Below are positions 48,182-58,619 of a DNA stretch of 64,000 bases, one piece after another (the stretch's first letter is position 1; each line of letters opens with the position of its first letter). The position numbers and the translations under genes were made by a program. Location of the stretch: assembly GCF_029407905.1 (NCBI RefSeq), contig NC_073637.1, forward strand, positions 53,196,501-53,260,500, read 5' to 3'. The notes beneath the pieces are model-generated. The model was not told where the DNA came from, did not search any database, and saw only the letters and a program-made list of their open reading frames with translations. This stretch comes from Bubalus kerabau. Lineage: Eukaryota; Chordata; Mammalia; Artiodactyla; Bovidae.

Positions 48182-48294
48182 GTTAACAGGATTCCATCTG
48201 CCACCACCAGTAACAAGTACCAAATCTGTATTCTCACTACGTTTGACCAGTGATTTTGCAGTTAGTGCTCATGGATTTAAAGTATACTATGAAG
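48182..48294 (+). CDS. CSMD3: CSMD3 coding exon: second half of CUB domain 1
   Basis: This 113-nt exon completes the first CUB domain. It opens with G, which finishes the Arg codon begun in the 7936-8158 exon. It then encodes LTGFHLPPPVTSTKS, LRLTSDFAVSAHGF and KVYYE, and ends after one base of the next codon (phase 1). TSDFAVSAHGF is the usual last strand of a CUB domain; the Asp-Ser/Ala-His-GF pattern contributes to the CUB metal or ligand face. The acceptor is T-rich TTTTAG before 48182 and the donor is a perfect GTAAGT at 48295. No cysteine is present, consistent with the single disulfide of this CUB domain lying wholly in the previous exon. In CSMD proteins the next segment is a Sushi domain beginning near SCGNPG. 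I did not find it before the window ends. Confidence 0.95.
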
Positions 48295-48300
48295 GTAAGT

Positions 48301-49045
48301 GATGGTAATATAAAAAGACCGTTGCCCAACTTAATGTAACAAAACCAAAATTCTCCAGGTTAAAAATAGAAGAAAAATCACCAGGACAGAAGATATAGCC
48401 CATCATGTTATATCAAATCCTATACCAAGATTCACCTTCTCGATAATCATCAATACATAATAAAAAGCTACACTTAGTAAAGCTTTAATGCTTCATTGCA
48501 ATGTGCCTAGACAGACAAAATGTTTTCCCTTAAACCTTAGGAGATGAAACCATGGCATCATTATAGGTTTTAACTTTAATGAAAGAGAAGAAAATGTGTC
48601 AGTGAAAGGAAACTAGGCCTAATTTGAGATTCAGACATAACAGACTCCACCCTATTCTCTGTATTTTGCCTATCTGCCGTAAAATAAACTGGTAATTTGG
48701 GTTCTCCATAAGTTAGAATCAAGAGAAAAGTCCATTAAGAGTCAGGAGTTGACATTTTTCATTTTAAACCAGTCTTTCCAGTTCCACAGATCCATAATTC
48801 CTTAATCAGAAAGAGGAAAACAAAGAAAACTTCAAAAAAATTGAAGTTTGAGGCCACTAATAATCTTTATATTTCTTTATCCCACATAGTGTGCATACTC
48901 ATGTTTCACGATACAAATATTGGTTGATAATGGGATGATACCACAGGCTCTGATGATGGTGTTAGAAATGCATAGAATCTACATTATTTTCTCTTTTTGA
49001 AATGAAAAAAAAATTCTGAAGGCAAAAATAAACTTTTCTCATGTA
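48301..49045. other. Intronic sequence after the CUB1 exon, nothing recognised
   Basis: Ordinary AT-rich intron without nameable elements. Confidence 0.5.
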
Positions 49046-49048
49046 TGT

Positions 49049-49170
49049 GCACGTGCTCAGTTATGTCCAACTCTTTGCAAACCCCATGGACCAAAGCCCA
49101 TCAGGTTCCTCTCTGTCCATGGGATTATCCAGGCGAGAATATTGGAGTGGGTTGCCATTTCCTCCTCCAG
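49049..49170 (-). mobile_element. Bov-tA / Bov-A body, antisense, partial
   Basis: Reverse Bov-A body ('tcagttatgtccaactcttt', 'gggattatccaggcgagaat') ending at 'cctcctccagg'. The tRNA head is absent, so the copy is truncated. Confidence 0.9.
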
Positions 49171-49171
49171 G

Positions 49172-50014
49172 AATATGTTCTCAAGGTTTATATACTGAGG
49201 TCATGTAGTTGTAATTTCTTCTGTAATTTGATAATAAAATTTCACACAGTTTAGAGAAGGGTATCTTTTTTACCCATAAGAATAGCATGACAAAATTCAG
49301 CTCACCTCCCCAGGACCACATAACCAGAATATACCACAGTAAATCTAGCATCATGGTAAAAGATATACAAATACAGTAGAAAGGGTAGTTACTTTTTAAA
49401 GCACATAGTAATTAAAAATATAATATGTTTAAAGGGCACACTAGCAAAAAAAAAATCATATATAAAATAGATTGATTTAGTATAAAGGTTAATAGCTTGC
49501 ATGGGGAGGGGGGAGTTTTAAGGTAAGAATTTCATCTAGTGCTTTCACCCTAGGGAAAAAAGTACTCTCTAGCAAACAATTAAGGAAAAATGTTTTATCT
49601 TTTTGATGCACTAAATAATGCCATATCACAGTAGTTGTGAAGACAATTTTATACCTAATATATTTCTCAACTGTCTTTCTCTACCAGGGGAGAATGCATT
49701 CCATGACTTAATTCCTACATTGTAATAGTAATAATCATTATTTTTGAAGGTGCTTTCACAATAGCTGAATACTTTTATCTTGGCAACTTAATTCACACTT
49801 TGAAATATAAAACAAAGGTTTAATTTTAAGTGTAATTTTGGCAATATTGAAGAAGCTAGTAATACAATAAAAAGGCTCCATAATAGAGAACTCGAACTCG
49901 GCTCATCAAAGTATAAAGATATTTTAAGATAGTTTATTCTTTCAGCAAGTACTAAGTATACTGAAATTGTAGGAACTTGGAAGATGAATTATAATGTTGT
50001 CATACTTTCTGGTT
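49172..50014. other. Intronic sequence, nothing recognised
   Basis: AT-rich intron up to the L1 target duplication at 50015. No gene seen. Confidence 0.5.
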
Positions 50015-50029
50015 TGACTATCAAGTTTC

Positions 50030-51708
50030 TTTTTTTTTTAATTTTATTTTATTTTTAAACTTTACAATATTGTATTGGTTTTGCCAAATATTGAAATGAA
50101 TCCATCACAGGTATACACGTGTTCCCCATTCTTAACCCTCCTTCCTCCTCCCTCCCCACACCATCCCTCTGGCTCGTCCCAGTGCACCAGCCCCAAGCAT
50201 CCAGTATCGTGCATCGAACCTGGACTGGTGAATTGTTTCATATATGGTATTATACGTATTTCAATGCCATTCTCCCAAATCATCCCATCCTCTCCCTCTC
50301 CCACAGAGTCCATAAGACTGTTCTATACATCAGTGTCTCTTTTGCTGTCTCGTACACAGGGTTATTGTTACCATCTTTCTAAATTCCATATATATGTATT
50401 AGTATACTGTATTGGTGTTTTTCTTTCTGGCTTACTTCACTCTGTATAATAGGCTCCAGTTTCATCCACCTCATTAGAACTGATTCAAATGTATTCTTTT
50501 TAATGGCTGAGTAATACTCCATTGTGTATATGTACCACAGCTTTCTTATCCATTCATCTGCTGATGGACATCTAGGTTGCTTCCATGTCCTGGCTATTAT
50601 AAACAGTGCTGCGATGAACATTGGGGTACATGTGTCTCTTTCCCTTCTGGTTTCCTCAGTGTGTATGCCCAGCAGTGGGATTGCTGGATCATAAGGCAGT
50701 TCTATTTCCAGTTTTTTAAGGAATCTCCACACTGTTCTCCATAACAGACCCATCACAAGTATGGAAATTGAAACTGTAATCAAAAATCTTCCAGCAAACA
50801 AAAGCCCAGGTCCAGGCTTCACAGTTGAATTCTACCAAAAATTTAGAGAAGAGCTAACACATATCCTGCTCAAACTCTTCCAGAAAATTGCAGAGGAAGG
50901 TAAACTTCCAAACTCATTCTATGAGGCCACCATCACCCTAATACCAAAACCTGACAAAGATCCCACAAAAAAAGAAAACTACAGGCCAATATCACTGATG
51001 ATCATAGATGCAAAAATCCTTAACAAAATTCTAGCAATCAGAATCCAACAACACATTAAAAAGATCATACACCATGACCAAGTGGGCTTTATCCCAGGGA
51101 TGCAAGGATTCTTCAATATCCGCAAATCAATCAATGTAATACACCACATTAACAAATTGAAAAATAAAAACCATATGATTATCTCAATAGATGCAGAGAA
51201 AGCCTTTGACAAAATTCAACATCCATTTATGATAAAAACTCTCCAGAAAGCAGGAATAGAAGGAACATACCTCAACATAATCAAAGCTATATATGACAAA
51301 CCCACAGCAAACATTATCCTCAATGGTGAGAAACTGAAAGCATTTCCTCTAAAGTCAGGAACAAGACAAGGGTGCCCACTTTCACCATTACTATTCAACA
51401 TAGTTTTGGAAGTTTTGGCCACAGCAATCAGAGCAGAAGAAAAAGAAAAGGAATCTAAATTGGAAAAGAAGAAGTAAAACTCTCACTGTTTGCAGATGAC
51501 ATGATCCTCTACATAGAAAACCCTAAAGACTCCACCAGAAAATTACTAGAACTAATCAATGACTATAGTAAAGTTGCAGGATATAAAATCAACACCCAGA
51601 AATCCCTTGCATTCCTATACACTAATAATGAGAAAACAGAAAGAGAAATTAAGGAAACAATTCCATTCACCATTGCAACAGAAAGAATAAAATACTTAGG
51701 AATATATC
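50030..51708 (-). mobile_element. Young L1 (bovine type), 5' part inverted, 15-bp target duplication
   Basis: 50030 to about 50745 is the L1 3' end on the minus strand: A-tail as a T-run, 3' UTR, then the ORF2 C-terminus with [17 protein letters not shown] and MEYYSAIKKN. From about 50752 the strand flips and L1 ORF2 is read on the plus strand to 51708. A perfect 15-bp duplication, tgactatcaagtttc, lies at 50015-50029 and 51709-51723. This is a textbook twin-primed insertion, and its intact flanks and near-consensus text indicate a recent event. Confidence 0.96.
50761..51708 (+). pseudogene. L1 ORF2 reverse-transcriptase core, frameshifted fragment
   Basis: The open frame 50761-51477 (238 codons) carries LINE-1 RT hallmarks in order: [40 protein letters not shown], then [11 protein letters not shown] (motif A) and [14 protein letters not shown] (motif B). 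A small deletion near 51445-51455 shifts the frame. The catalytic FADD motif follows in another frame at about 51490 ([16 protein letters not shown]). ORF2 then continues as [15 protein letters not shown] until the target duplication. It is a dead 5'-inverted segment of the L1 above. Confidence 0.93.
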
Positions 51709-51965
51709 TGACTATCAAGTTTCATGAAATAGTCTTAAAAATATTTTCATAGCTCTCTGTTGTTTCGACCTATGCAGCATTAAATTTCTGTCTTTTCTGC
51801 CTCAGTAAAAATGGATTCATATTTCTTCATGACATTTAAATGTATGCATGGGAGATCCTGACTTAAAATATTAATATATTGTACTAGGCAACCAAGTAGT
51901 ATTGAGGGATCAAACTGCAGAACATCATCAGGTATTGATTTGTGATGGGAATCTTCTACCATGTA

Positions 51966-52715
51966 ATATTAGTTTTCTGTGGCTACCATAGAGAACTGTA
52001 GCTAAAAAGTCCTGGTGGTCTCTGCTAGTCCTCTGCTCATAGTTTCATATGGCTGAAATGAAAATGTCAGCTGGCTAGGCCCTTATCAGAATGCACTGGA
52101 AAGTACCTATTGCCCACATTTTCTAGAGGTCTCTCTCTTCTTTGCATGTAAGACCACATTTTTGAGCTAGTCACTAGTGCAATGAATCCTTTTCATACTT
52201 GAAATCTCTCTGACTTCCCTTTCTTAATTCATCTCTTTACTACCCTCTTTCCTCATTCACCTGTGACTTTAGCTAGAGAAATTTCTCAGCTTCTAAAGGC
52301 CAACATCATTAGATTAGCTTTGATTATCCAGGTAGACCCAATCTACCGATGTTCAAATCCTCAAGCATAGTTCACATAAGCATAATCCACACCTGAAGAT
52401 CTTTCTGCAGGGTAATATTCACAGGTTCCAGTGATTCTGGGGTATGGCAGGGTACGTTGTGCTTGTGCATGTTCAGTTGCTTCAGTCATGTCCGACTCTT
52501 TGTGACCCTATGAACTGTAGCCCACCAGGCTCCTCTGTCCAGGGAATTCTCCAGGCAAGAATATTGGAGTGGGTCACCATGCCCTCTTCAAGGGGATCTT
52601 CCTGACTCAGGGACTGAACCTCCATCTCTTAAATCTCCTGCATTGGCAGGCAAGTTCTTTACCACCAGTGACCTTTGGGAAGTAAAGATTCATTAATCCT
52701 ACCACACCACATGCA
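51966..52715 (-). mobile_element. MLT1-type (MaLR) LTR, antisense, split by a Bov-tA
   Basis: The left part 51966-52458 has 'ttagttttctgtggctacc', 'ttagattagctttgattatcc' and 'ttcacaggttccagtgattctg'. The right part after the SINE continues 'acctttgggaagtaaagattc' and 'taatcctaccacacca', the expected end of the antisense LTR. The two parts join sensibly when the SINE is removed. Confidence 0.7.
52459..52669 (-). mobile_element. Bov-tA SINE, antisense, inside an MLT1 LTR
   Basis: Reverse Bov-tA from 'gttgcttcagtcatgtccga' to 'caagttctttaccaccagtg'. The head is slightly altered near 52627-52640, where extra bases (tctcttaaa) sit. Confidence 0.93.
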
Positions 52716-53512
52716 ACACTATGTAACATTTTACAGAGGGAGTAGCTACTAGTGTTTATTTAACCACAGCCAATGACACTATCAAGGTCCAGCTGGTGTA
52801 TTTGAAGTTCAGAACTTGGTTTGAAACTTCAAAGCCTGTCCTCTAAATGTACACCTGTGCATGCATCATCAGAATGATCCTAATATCTGAATCTCATTTA
52901 TCATTTCATCTCCCTTTATATAATAATTTTTACACTAATTATTTTATTTTCTAAACTTTCCTGAGACATTGTTCTTGTGTACTAGAATTTATGAGATCTC
53001 TATTTATTAATGATATTTGTGCATTTATCTGTATTTTTCTAACTGCCAATACCAGAACACATACACTAGAATCATCTAGAGAATGTGTTAAAATGTAGGA
53101 TTCTTGGCTCTAATAACATATCCTGAATCAGACTGTGGAGTGAAGCCCTGGAATATGCATTGCAATTGCAAATCCAATGCAGAATAAATGATTAATATTA
53201 GTCATCTGTGATTTTCACAGATTGTCTCTTTTGTTACAAACTTCTGTTGCCTTATTTCAGCCCATTTACTTTAAAACTGTGGAAGGTGAGGTCCCTGCAC
53301 AAAATTTGATTTAGTTTCAGAGCTCTTAACAATTTATCAGAAATACTTTTCTTTTAAACTTTTTGAAGTTGAAGCTGAGAGGTATTAAATTTCTGTGGTA
53401 AATTTTCCCCATTAATATCTAGATGCATATATTTTTACTTTCCCTCATTACTGTCTATCATACATTTGAATTTCTTGTCACTTTCTCAAAATTTGTTTCG
53501 TACAACATTGCT
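52716..53512. other. Intronic sequence with a MER5-like fragment
   Basis: Apart from the MER5-like piece at 53040-53175, no element or exon was recognised. Confidence 0.5.
53040..53175 (+). mobile_element. MER5-type (hAT/Charlie) DNA transposon fragment
   Basis: 'agaatcatctagagaatgtg' then 'aaaatgtaggattcttggctc', 'cctgaatcagactgtgg' and 'gccctggaatatgcatt' follow MER5A/B in order. Confidence 0.65.
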
Positions 53513-53526
53513 TCCATGGGTTTCTT

Positions 53527-53682
53527 TCTTTTTTTTTTAGCATTTACTTTTACTTTTTATTTTATTTTTTGACTTTACGATATTGTATTGGTTTTGCCAT
53601 ATATCAACATGACTCCACCACAGGTATACACGTGTTCCCTATCCTGAACCCTCCTCCCTCCCCATACCATCCTTCTGGGTCG
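53527..53682 (-). mobile_element. L1 3' end (bovine type), antisense, 156 bp, 14-bp duplication
   Basis: A T-rich start, then 'gatattgtattggttttgcc', 'ccaccacaggtatacacgtg' and 'cctccctccccataccatcc'. A perfect 14-bp duplication, tccatgggtttctt, lies at 53513-53526 and 53683-53696. Severe 5' truncation leaves only 3' UTR. Confidence 0.96.
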
Positions 53683-53699
53683 TCCATGGGTTTCTTAAG

Positions 53700-54250
53700 G
53701 TTTATAAAAACAAACGAGTATAATAGTATTCTGTGAAACAATAAGTTTGAAAAAAACAGTAGCGCATACTAAGTTGAATAGCCAAAGAACCATCTTCCAA
53801 AATCTGGTCTGGACAAAACTGGTAGAATCTGTATTCTGTGGAGAACACAATCAAAATACTCTTTTGTCTTTTCAGATATGCCAATCAGTATTCAAAATAA
53901 ATTCTAGTTTTGCTAAAAGTTATTTTTTACAACGGAATCCTTTTACATTTTACTCCTTTCACATTTTATATATTATATGAATTGGATAGTTTAATGTCTG
54001 GGAGAATCCCAATGCATACGGAATAATTTCAATATGTGTAAATAATCCAATTTAACAACCAGAAATTAATATAAAAATTAAAAGTTTTGAAAACCACTTC
54101 AAACACAAGGTAGCTATTATGCCATAATGATTACTGATGTGTTATGACTAAGTAATTAAGAAATTACAAAGATAGAAGTCTCTGTTTTAGCAAATTTTTT
54201 ATTAAACCATTTTAAAATTTTAATTCAGACATAAAAAATTTGTTATAATA
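53700..54250. other. Intronic sequence, nothing recognised
   Basis: AT-rich intron. The open frame 53747-53980 has no domain. Confidence 0.5.
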
Positions 54251-54254
54251 ACAG

Positions 54255-54390
54255 TACCACTACCATGTAACATGTACTGAGTGATTTCTTTGTGTCAGTC
54301 ACAGTGCTAAACATTTTACATGGATTTCTGTCATTCTATAAAATTATGAAAAAATTGTAATGAGCAAGAATTACAGAACTAAAGCACTAA
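54255..54390 (-). mobile_element. MIR fragment, antisense
   Basis: 'gtgtcagtcacagtgctaaac' and 'attttacatggatttctgtc' match the reverse of the MIR 3' part. Confidence 0.6.
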
Positions 54391-54786
54391 CCTAAAGGTA
54401 AAAATATGCTTATGTGCCCTGGAGAAATAAACTATATACATTTTAGAGACTTATTTTCTATCTAAACTACAAACTAATTTCATAATAGTTAAACACATAT
54501 GACCATATAGAATTTAGTGTAAAAGAGCATTACAAAAATAAGAATTACTGATAATGCTGTATATTAAAACAATATGAAACATAAAAGTTGAAATATATTT
54601 TTACATATATTACATGTGACATATATATTCTGTGTCCCTTTTAAACAATTCACATACAGAATAATGTTTATACTATTTACTATTCTATTTTAGCTACCCA
54701 TCACACATGTTTATTGAAAATATTTACTTAAAAATGTCAAAGGACTTCAGTGATTTTTAATTTTAGGTGTTATTTTTTATTCTTAG

Positions 54787-54998
54787 GCTTTGAAAATTTA
54801 AACTGCAGTAGCATGAACTTCAATGAAAATATTACAATAGAGGATGAAGTCAATTATGCTTCTAGCAAGAGAGTTGAACTGTAGCAAGAGAGATTTATAC
54901 ATTAAAATTATATATATTAAATAGTTTTCTAGCAATGAATACATTAGGTGAATAAAAGAAGATAATGAATCATGACCTTAAATACTTTAAAGAATAAA
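54787..54998 (+). CDS. Candidate alternative last exon of CSMD3 (short CUB isoform)
   Basis: What is seen: a good acceptor ('attttttattcttag', ending at 54786) is followed by sequence that, in the phase left by the 48182-48294 exon (GAA G|GC TTT), stays open for 32 residues to TAG at 54882-54884. The other two frames stop within five codons. The tail contains the sequons NCS and NIT and is acidic and Asn-rich (NENITIEDEVNYASSKRVEL). AATAAA lies at 54951-54956 and again at 54993-54998, so a terminal exon of about 200 nt is possible. If spliced, the product would be signal peptide, CUB1 and a 32-residue tail, a soluble secreted protein. This is inference only. I do not know of such an isoform. 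In AT-rich intron a 32-codon open run by chance is uncommon but not rare. Confidence 0.3.
54951..54998 (+). promoter_or_regulatory. Two AATAAA polyadenylation-signal matches
   Basis: Exact AATAAA at 54951-54956 and 54993-54998, 67 and 109 bases after the stop of the candidate last exon. Such hexamers are frequent by chance in AT-rich intron, so they support but do not prove 3' end formation. Confidence 0.35.
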
Positions 54999-55088
54999 GG
55001 AGATCATATTTTTGAAACATAATATAAGGAGATATATGCAGAAAATTTTTTTTTTTGTCTCTTGATCAAGTTCAAATATTTTGCCTTT

Positions 55089-57122
55089 CAGTTCAGTTCA
55101 GTACAGTCGCTCATCGTGTCCGACTCTTTGCGACCCCATGAATCACAGCACGCCAGGCCTCCCTGTCCATCACCAACTCCTGAAGTTCACCCAAACTCAC
55201 GTCCATCGAGTTGGTGGTGCCATCCAGCCATCTCATCCTCTGTTGTCCCCTTCTCCTCCTGCCCCCACCCTCTCAGCATCAGGGTCTTTTCCAATGAGTC
55301 AACTCATCGCATGAGGTGGCCAAAGTATTGGAGTTTCAGCCTCAGCATCAGTCCTTCCAATGAACACCCAGGACTGGTCTCCTTTAGGATGGACTGGCTG
55401 GATCTCCTTGCAGTCCAAGGGACTTGCAAGAGTCTTCACCAGCACCACAGTTCAAAAGCATCAATTCTTCAGTGTTCAGCCTTCTTCACAGTCCAACTCT
55501 TACATCCATACAGGACCACTGGAAAAGCCATAGTCTTGACTAGACAGACCTTTGTTGGCAAAGTAATATCTCTGCTTTTTAATATGCTATCTAGGTTAGT
55601 CATAAGTTTCCTTCCAAGCAGTAAGCGTCTTTTAATTTCATGGCTGCAGTCACCATCTGCAGTGATTTTGGAGCCCCCAAAAATAAAGTCTGACACTGTT
55701 TCCCCATCTATTTCCCATGAAGTGATGGGATCAGATGCCATGATCTTCATTTTCTGAATGTTGAGCTTTAAGCCAACTTTTCCACTCTCCTCTTTCACTT
55801 TCATCAAGAGGCTTTTTAGTTCCTCTTCACTTTCTGCCATAAGGGTGGTGTCATCTGCATATCTGAGGTTATTGATATTTCTCCCAGCAATCTTGATTCC
55901 AGCTTGTGATTCTTCCAGCCCAGTGTTTCTCATGATTTACTCTGCATATAAGTTAAATAAGCAGGGGGACAATATACAGCCTTTATGTACTCCTTTTCCT
56001 ATTTGGAACCAGTCTGTTGTTTCATGTCCAGTTCTAACTGTTGCTTCCTGACCTGCATATAGGTTTCTCAAGAGGCAGGTCAGGTTGTCTGGTATGCCCA
56101 TCTCTTTCACAATTTTCCACAGTTTATTGTGATGCACATAATCAAAAGCTTTGGCATAGTCAATAAAGCAGAAATAGATGTTTTTCCGGAACTCTCTTGC
56201 TTTTTCAACGATCCAGCAGATGTTGGCAATTTGATCTCTGGTTCCTCTGCCTTTTCTAAAGCCAGCTTGAACATCAGGAAGTTCACGGTTCATGTATTGC
56301 TGAAGCCTGGCTTGGAGAATTTTGAGCATTACTTTACTAGCATGTGAATTGAGTGCAATTGTGCAGGAGTTTGAGAATTCTTTGGGATTGTCTTTCTTTG
56401 GGATTGGAATGAAAACTGACCTTTTCCAGTCCTGTGGCCACTGCTGAGTTTTCCAAATTTGCTGGCATATTGAGTGCAGTGCTTTCACAGCATCATCTTT
56501 CAGGATTTGGAATAGCTCATCTGGAATTCTATCACCGCTACTAGCTTTGTTGGTAGTGATGCTTTCTAAGGCCCACTTGACTTTACATTCCAGGATGTCT
56601 GGCTCTAGGTGAGTGATCACACCATCGTGATTATCTGGGTCGTGAAGATCTTTTTTTGTAGAGTTCTTCTGTGTATTCTTGTCACCTCTTCTTAATATCT
56701 TCTGCTTCTGTTAGGTCCCTACCATTTCTGTCCTTTATTGAGCCCATCTTTGCATGAAATGTTCCCTTGGTATCTCTAATTTTCTCGAAGAGATCTCTAG
56801 TCTTTCCCATTCTGTTGTTTTCCTCTATTTCTTTGCATTGATCACTGAGGAAGGCTTTCTTATCTCTTCTTGCTATTCTTTGGAACTCTGCATTCAGATG
56901 CTTATATCTTTCCTTTTCTCCTTTGCTTTTCACTTCTCTTCTTTTCACAGCTATTTGTAAGACCTCCTCAGACAGCCATTTTGCTTTTTTGCATTTCTTT
57001 TCCATGGGGATGGTCTTGATCCCTGTCTCCTGTACAATGTCACGAACCTCCGTCCATAGTTCATCAGGTACTATGTCTATCAGATCTAGTCCCTTAAATC
57101 TATTTCTCACTTCCACTGTATA
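55089..57122 (-). mobile_element. BovB LINE, antisense, 5'-truncated (2.0 kb), 11-bp duplication
   Basis: It begins at the 3' tail TTCAGTTCAGTTCAG and ends at 57122 inside the region between endonuclease and reverse transcriptase. An 11-bp duplication, attttgccttt, lies at 55078-55088 and 57123-57133. The frames are the best preserved BovB frames in the window: 56682-57116 (linker region), then 55937-56620 and 55469-55933 (RT). Confidence 0.96.
55469..56620 (-). pseudogene. BovB reverse transcriptase, nearly open (one in-frame stop)
   Basis: From 56620 down to 55469 the frame is interrupted by a single stop, at 55934-55936, where other copies have a codon continuing YAEYIMRN. RT landmarks in order: PDELFQILKDDAV, FIPIPKKDN, ASKVMLKILQARLQQY, GFRKGRGTRDQIA, then FIDYAKAFDYVH (motif A), GVHKGCILSP (motif B, with Lys where other copies have Gln) and RYADDTTLMAESEEE (motif C). 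Further on is the C-terminal region with WEIDGETVSDFI. The 5' part of ORF2, including the endonuclease, is missing, so the copy cannot move by itself. Confidence 0.9.
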
Positions 57123-57145
57123 ATTTTGCCTTTAGGGTACCATTA

Positions 57146-57290
57146 AAGTGAAAGTGAACGTTGCTCAGTCATGTCCAGCTCTTTGTGACCCAGGCCAGAA
57201 TACCTGGGCATCTTCCTAACCCTGGGATTGAACCCAAGTCTCCTGCATTACAGGCCTATTCTTTACCAGCTGAGCCACAAGGGAAGTCTG
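57146..57290 (-). mobile_element. Bov-tA SINE, antisense, with internal deletion
   Basis: The body start ('ttgctcagtcatgtccagct') jumps directly to 'ccaggccagaatacctgggc' and then the head ('accagctgagccacaaggga'). About 70 bp of the central body is missing. Confidence 0.88.
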
Positions 57291-57299
57291 GGAAGACTG

Positions 57300-58490
57300 G
57301 CTATTTAGGTATTGAGATATCTTAGTCTACTGACAAGTTTACTTTCCCTGTGTAACTCCTCCCTCTTCTTTGAGTGGAGTCACAGGCAGAGGAAGAGATT
57401 ATCTTCCCATCTCCTCCGTCTATTGGTGGCTGCTGCTAAGTTGCTTCAGTGGTTTCCGACTCTGTGCAACCCCATGGACAGCAGCCCACCAGGCTCCTCT
57501 GTCCCTGGGATTCTCTAGGCAAAAATACTGGAGTGGGTTGCCATTTCCTTCTCCAATGCATGCAGGCATGCTGAGTCGCTTCAGTCGTGTCCAACTCTGT
57601 GTGACCCCATGGACAGCAGCCCACCAGGCTCCTCTGTCAAAGGGATTCTCTAGGCAAGAATACTGGAGTGGGCTGCCATTGCCTTCTCCACACTCTATTG
57701 GTATCAGCTCTGTGTTCCAGGTTTTCTTGGTCTCATTAGCCACCAATGGCCAAGGGCAAGAGGAGGAGGCACAGCTGGTACGAGGGAGCTAGGATGAGGT
57801 CCTGTCTCCCTCACTTCCCTTTCATATCACCCCTTTTGCAGCCAGGTTCTCCCTCATTTTCCCGGGTCTAGCCTGGTGATCCTGTTTTCCATGGCCTGCT
57901 CCTCCAGTGGTCCTCTGCTGTTTGGTCTGACACAACAGAAGACAATTTCTCAGGTGGCCTTGAACTTCATAGCACAATCCTTTGATTTTTCATCTTTCAT
58001 GGCTAGATTCATTGGATGTTCCATCTCTAGAATTTTTATGACTAGAAGTCTGACTCTTGGATGGTTTAGACTTCCAGATATCTAGTCCACCATATTCTGC
58101 CAAAGTCCCATCAAATGGCATAGTCCTCTGAGAAGTTTAACTCTCATGACCGAGCTTTTTGGAAATTAGGTTCTGTTTGATCTGGCCCTCTGGGAGACCT
58201 GTCTTCAATGCTCAGATCCTCATGGAGTGTCGGCAGATGTGTCCTGGCCTTTCTGGAACAGTGACCATAGGTTTGAGGCCTTTGGAGGTCTGGCCCTTCC
58301 AGAAGTTTTGTCAGTTGCAGGCAGTCCCTCCAAAGGTCTGTTCTCCACAATTTGGCTCTTTGGTGAGCCTCTTCCCTATGACCTGTTTAGCTGATGATGT
58401 GGGTGGCTGTGCACAGGTCCCTGTACTTGGCCCCAGCAGTGGTTTTGTCTGTAGTGGCCAGTGACCTTCTAGCTAGGTCATGAGTGCCTC
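57300..58490. other. Unidentified block of higher GC content, split by a Bov-A2
   Basis: 57300-57418 and 57703-58490 together form a stretch clearly richer in G and C than the surrounding intron. The frames 57876-58085 (+), 58159-58464 (+) and 58144-58350 (-) are open but show no domain that I know. The text reads like an old retroelement 5' region or a retrocopy fragment, and I could not assign it. Confidence 0.45.
57428..57693 (-). mobile_element. Bov-A2 dimer SINE, antisense, with target duplication
   Basis: Two Bov-A monomers in reverse, joined around 57556-57580. A 9-bp duplication, tctattggt, lies at 57419-57427 and 57694-57702. The long open frames on both strands here (57370-57792, 57420-57746) are SINE read-through. 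Confidence 0.95.
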
Positions 58491-58499
58491 CTCACTCTT

Positions 58500-58600
58500 G
58501 CATTTATTTATGTAAATGAAGTATAGTTGGTTTACAGTATTATATTAGTTTCAGGTGTACAACATAGTAAGTGAATATTTTTATAGAATGTATCGACTTA
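58500..58600 (-). mobile_element. L1 (L1MA-type) 3' end, antisense, short
   Basis: 'tgaagtatagttggtttaca' followed by 'tattagtttcaggtgtacaac' is the reverse of a common artiodactyl-age L1 3' end. Confidence 0.6.
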
Positions 58601-58619
58601 AAATTATTACAAAATAATG

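Noticed and set aside
50761..51477. 238-codon open frame, the longest on the plus strand
   Set aside because: It is L1 ORF2 reverse transcriptase, part of an inverted, truncated L1. It is not a host gene.
55062..55757. 231-codon open frame on the plus strand
   Set aside because: It lies exactly antisense to the BovB ORF and its tail, so it is a mirror frame of a conserved LINE. The same antisense frame recurs at other BovB copies.
55937..56620. 227-codon open frame on the minus strand
   Set aside because: It is BovB reverse transcriptase in a 5'-truncated copy. It is reported as a pseudogene only.
57370..57792. Open frames on both strands with repeated '[12 protein letters not shown]' / 'GEGNGSPLQYSCLENP' peptides
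   Set aside because: These are translations of Bov-A2 units and recur at every SINE. They are not protein-coding genes.
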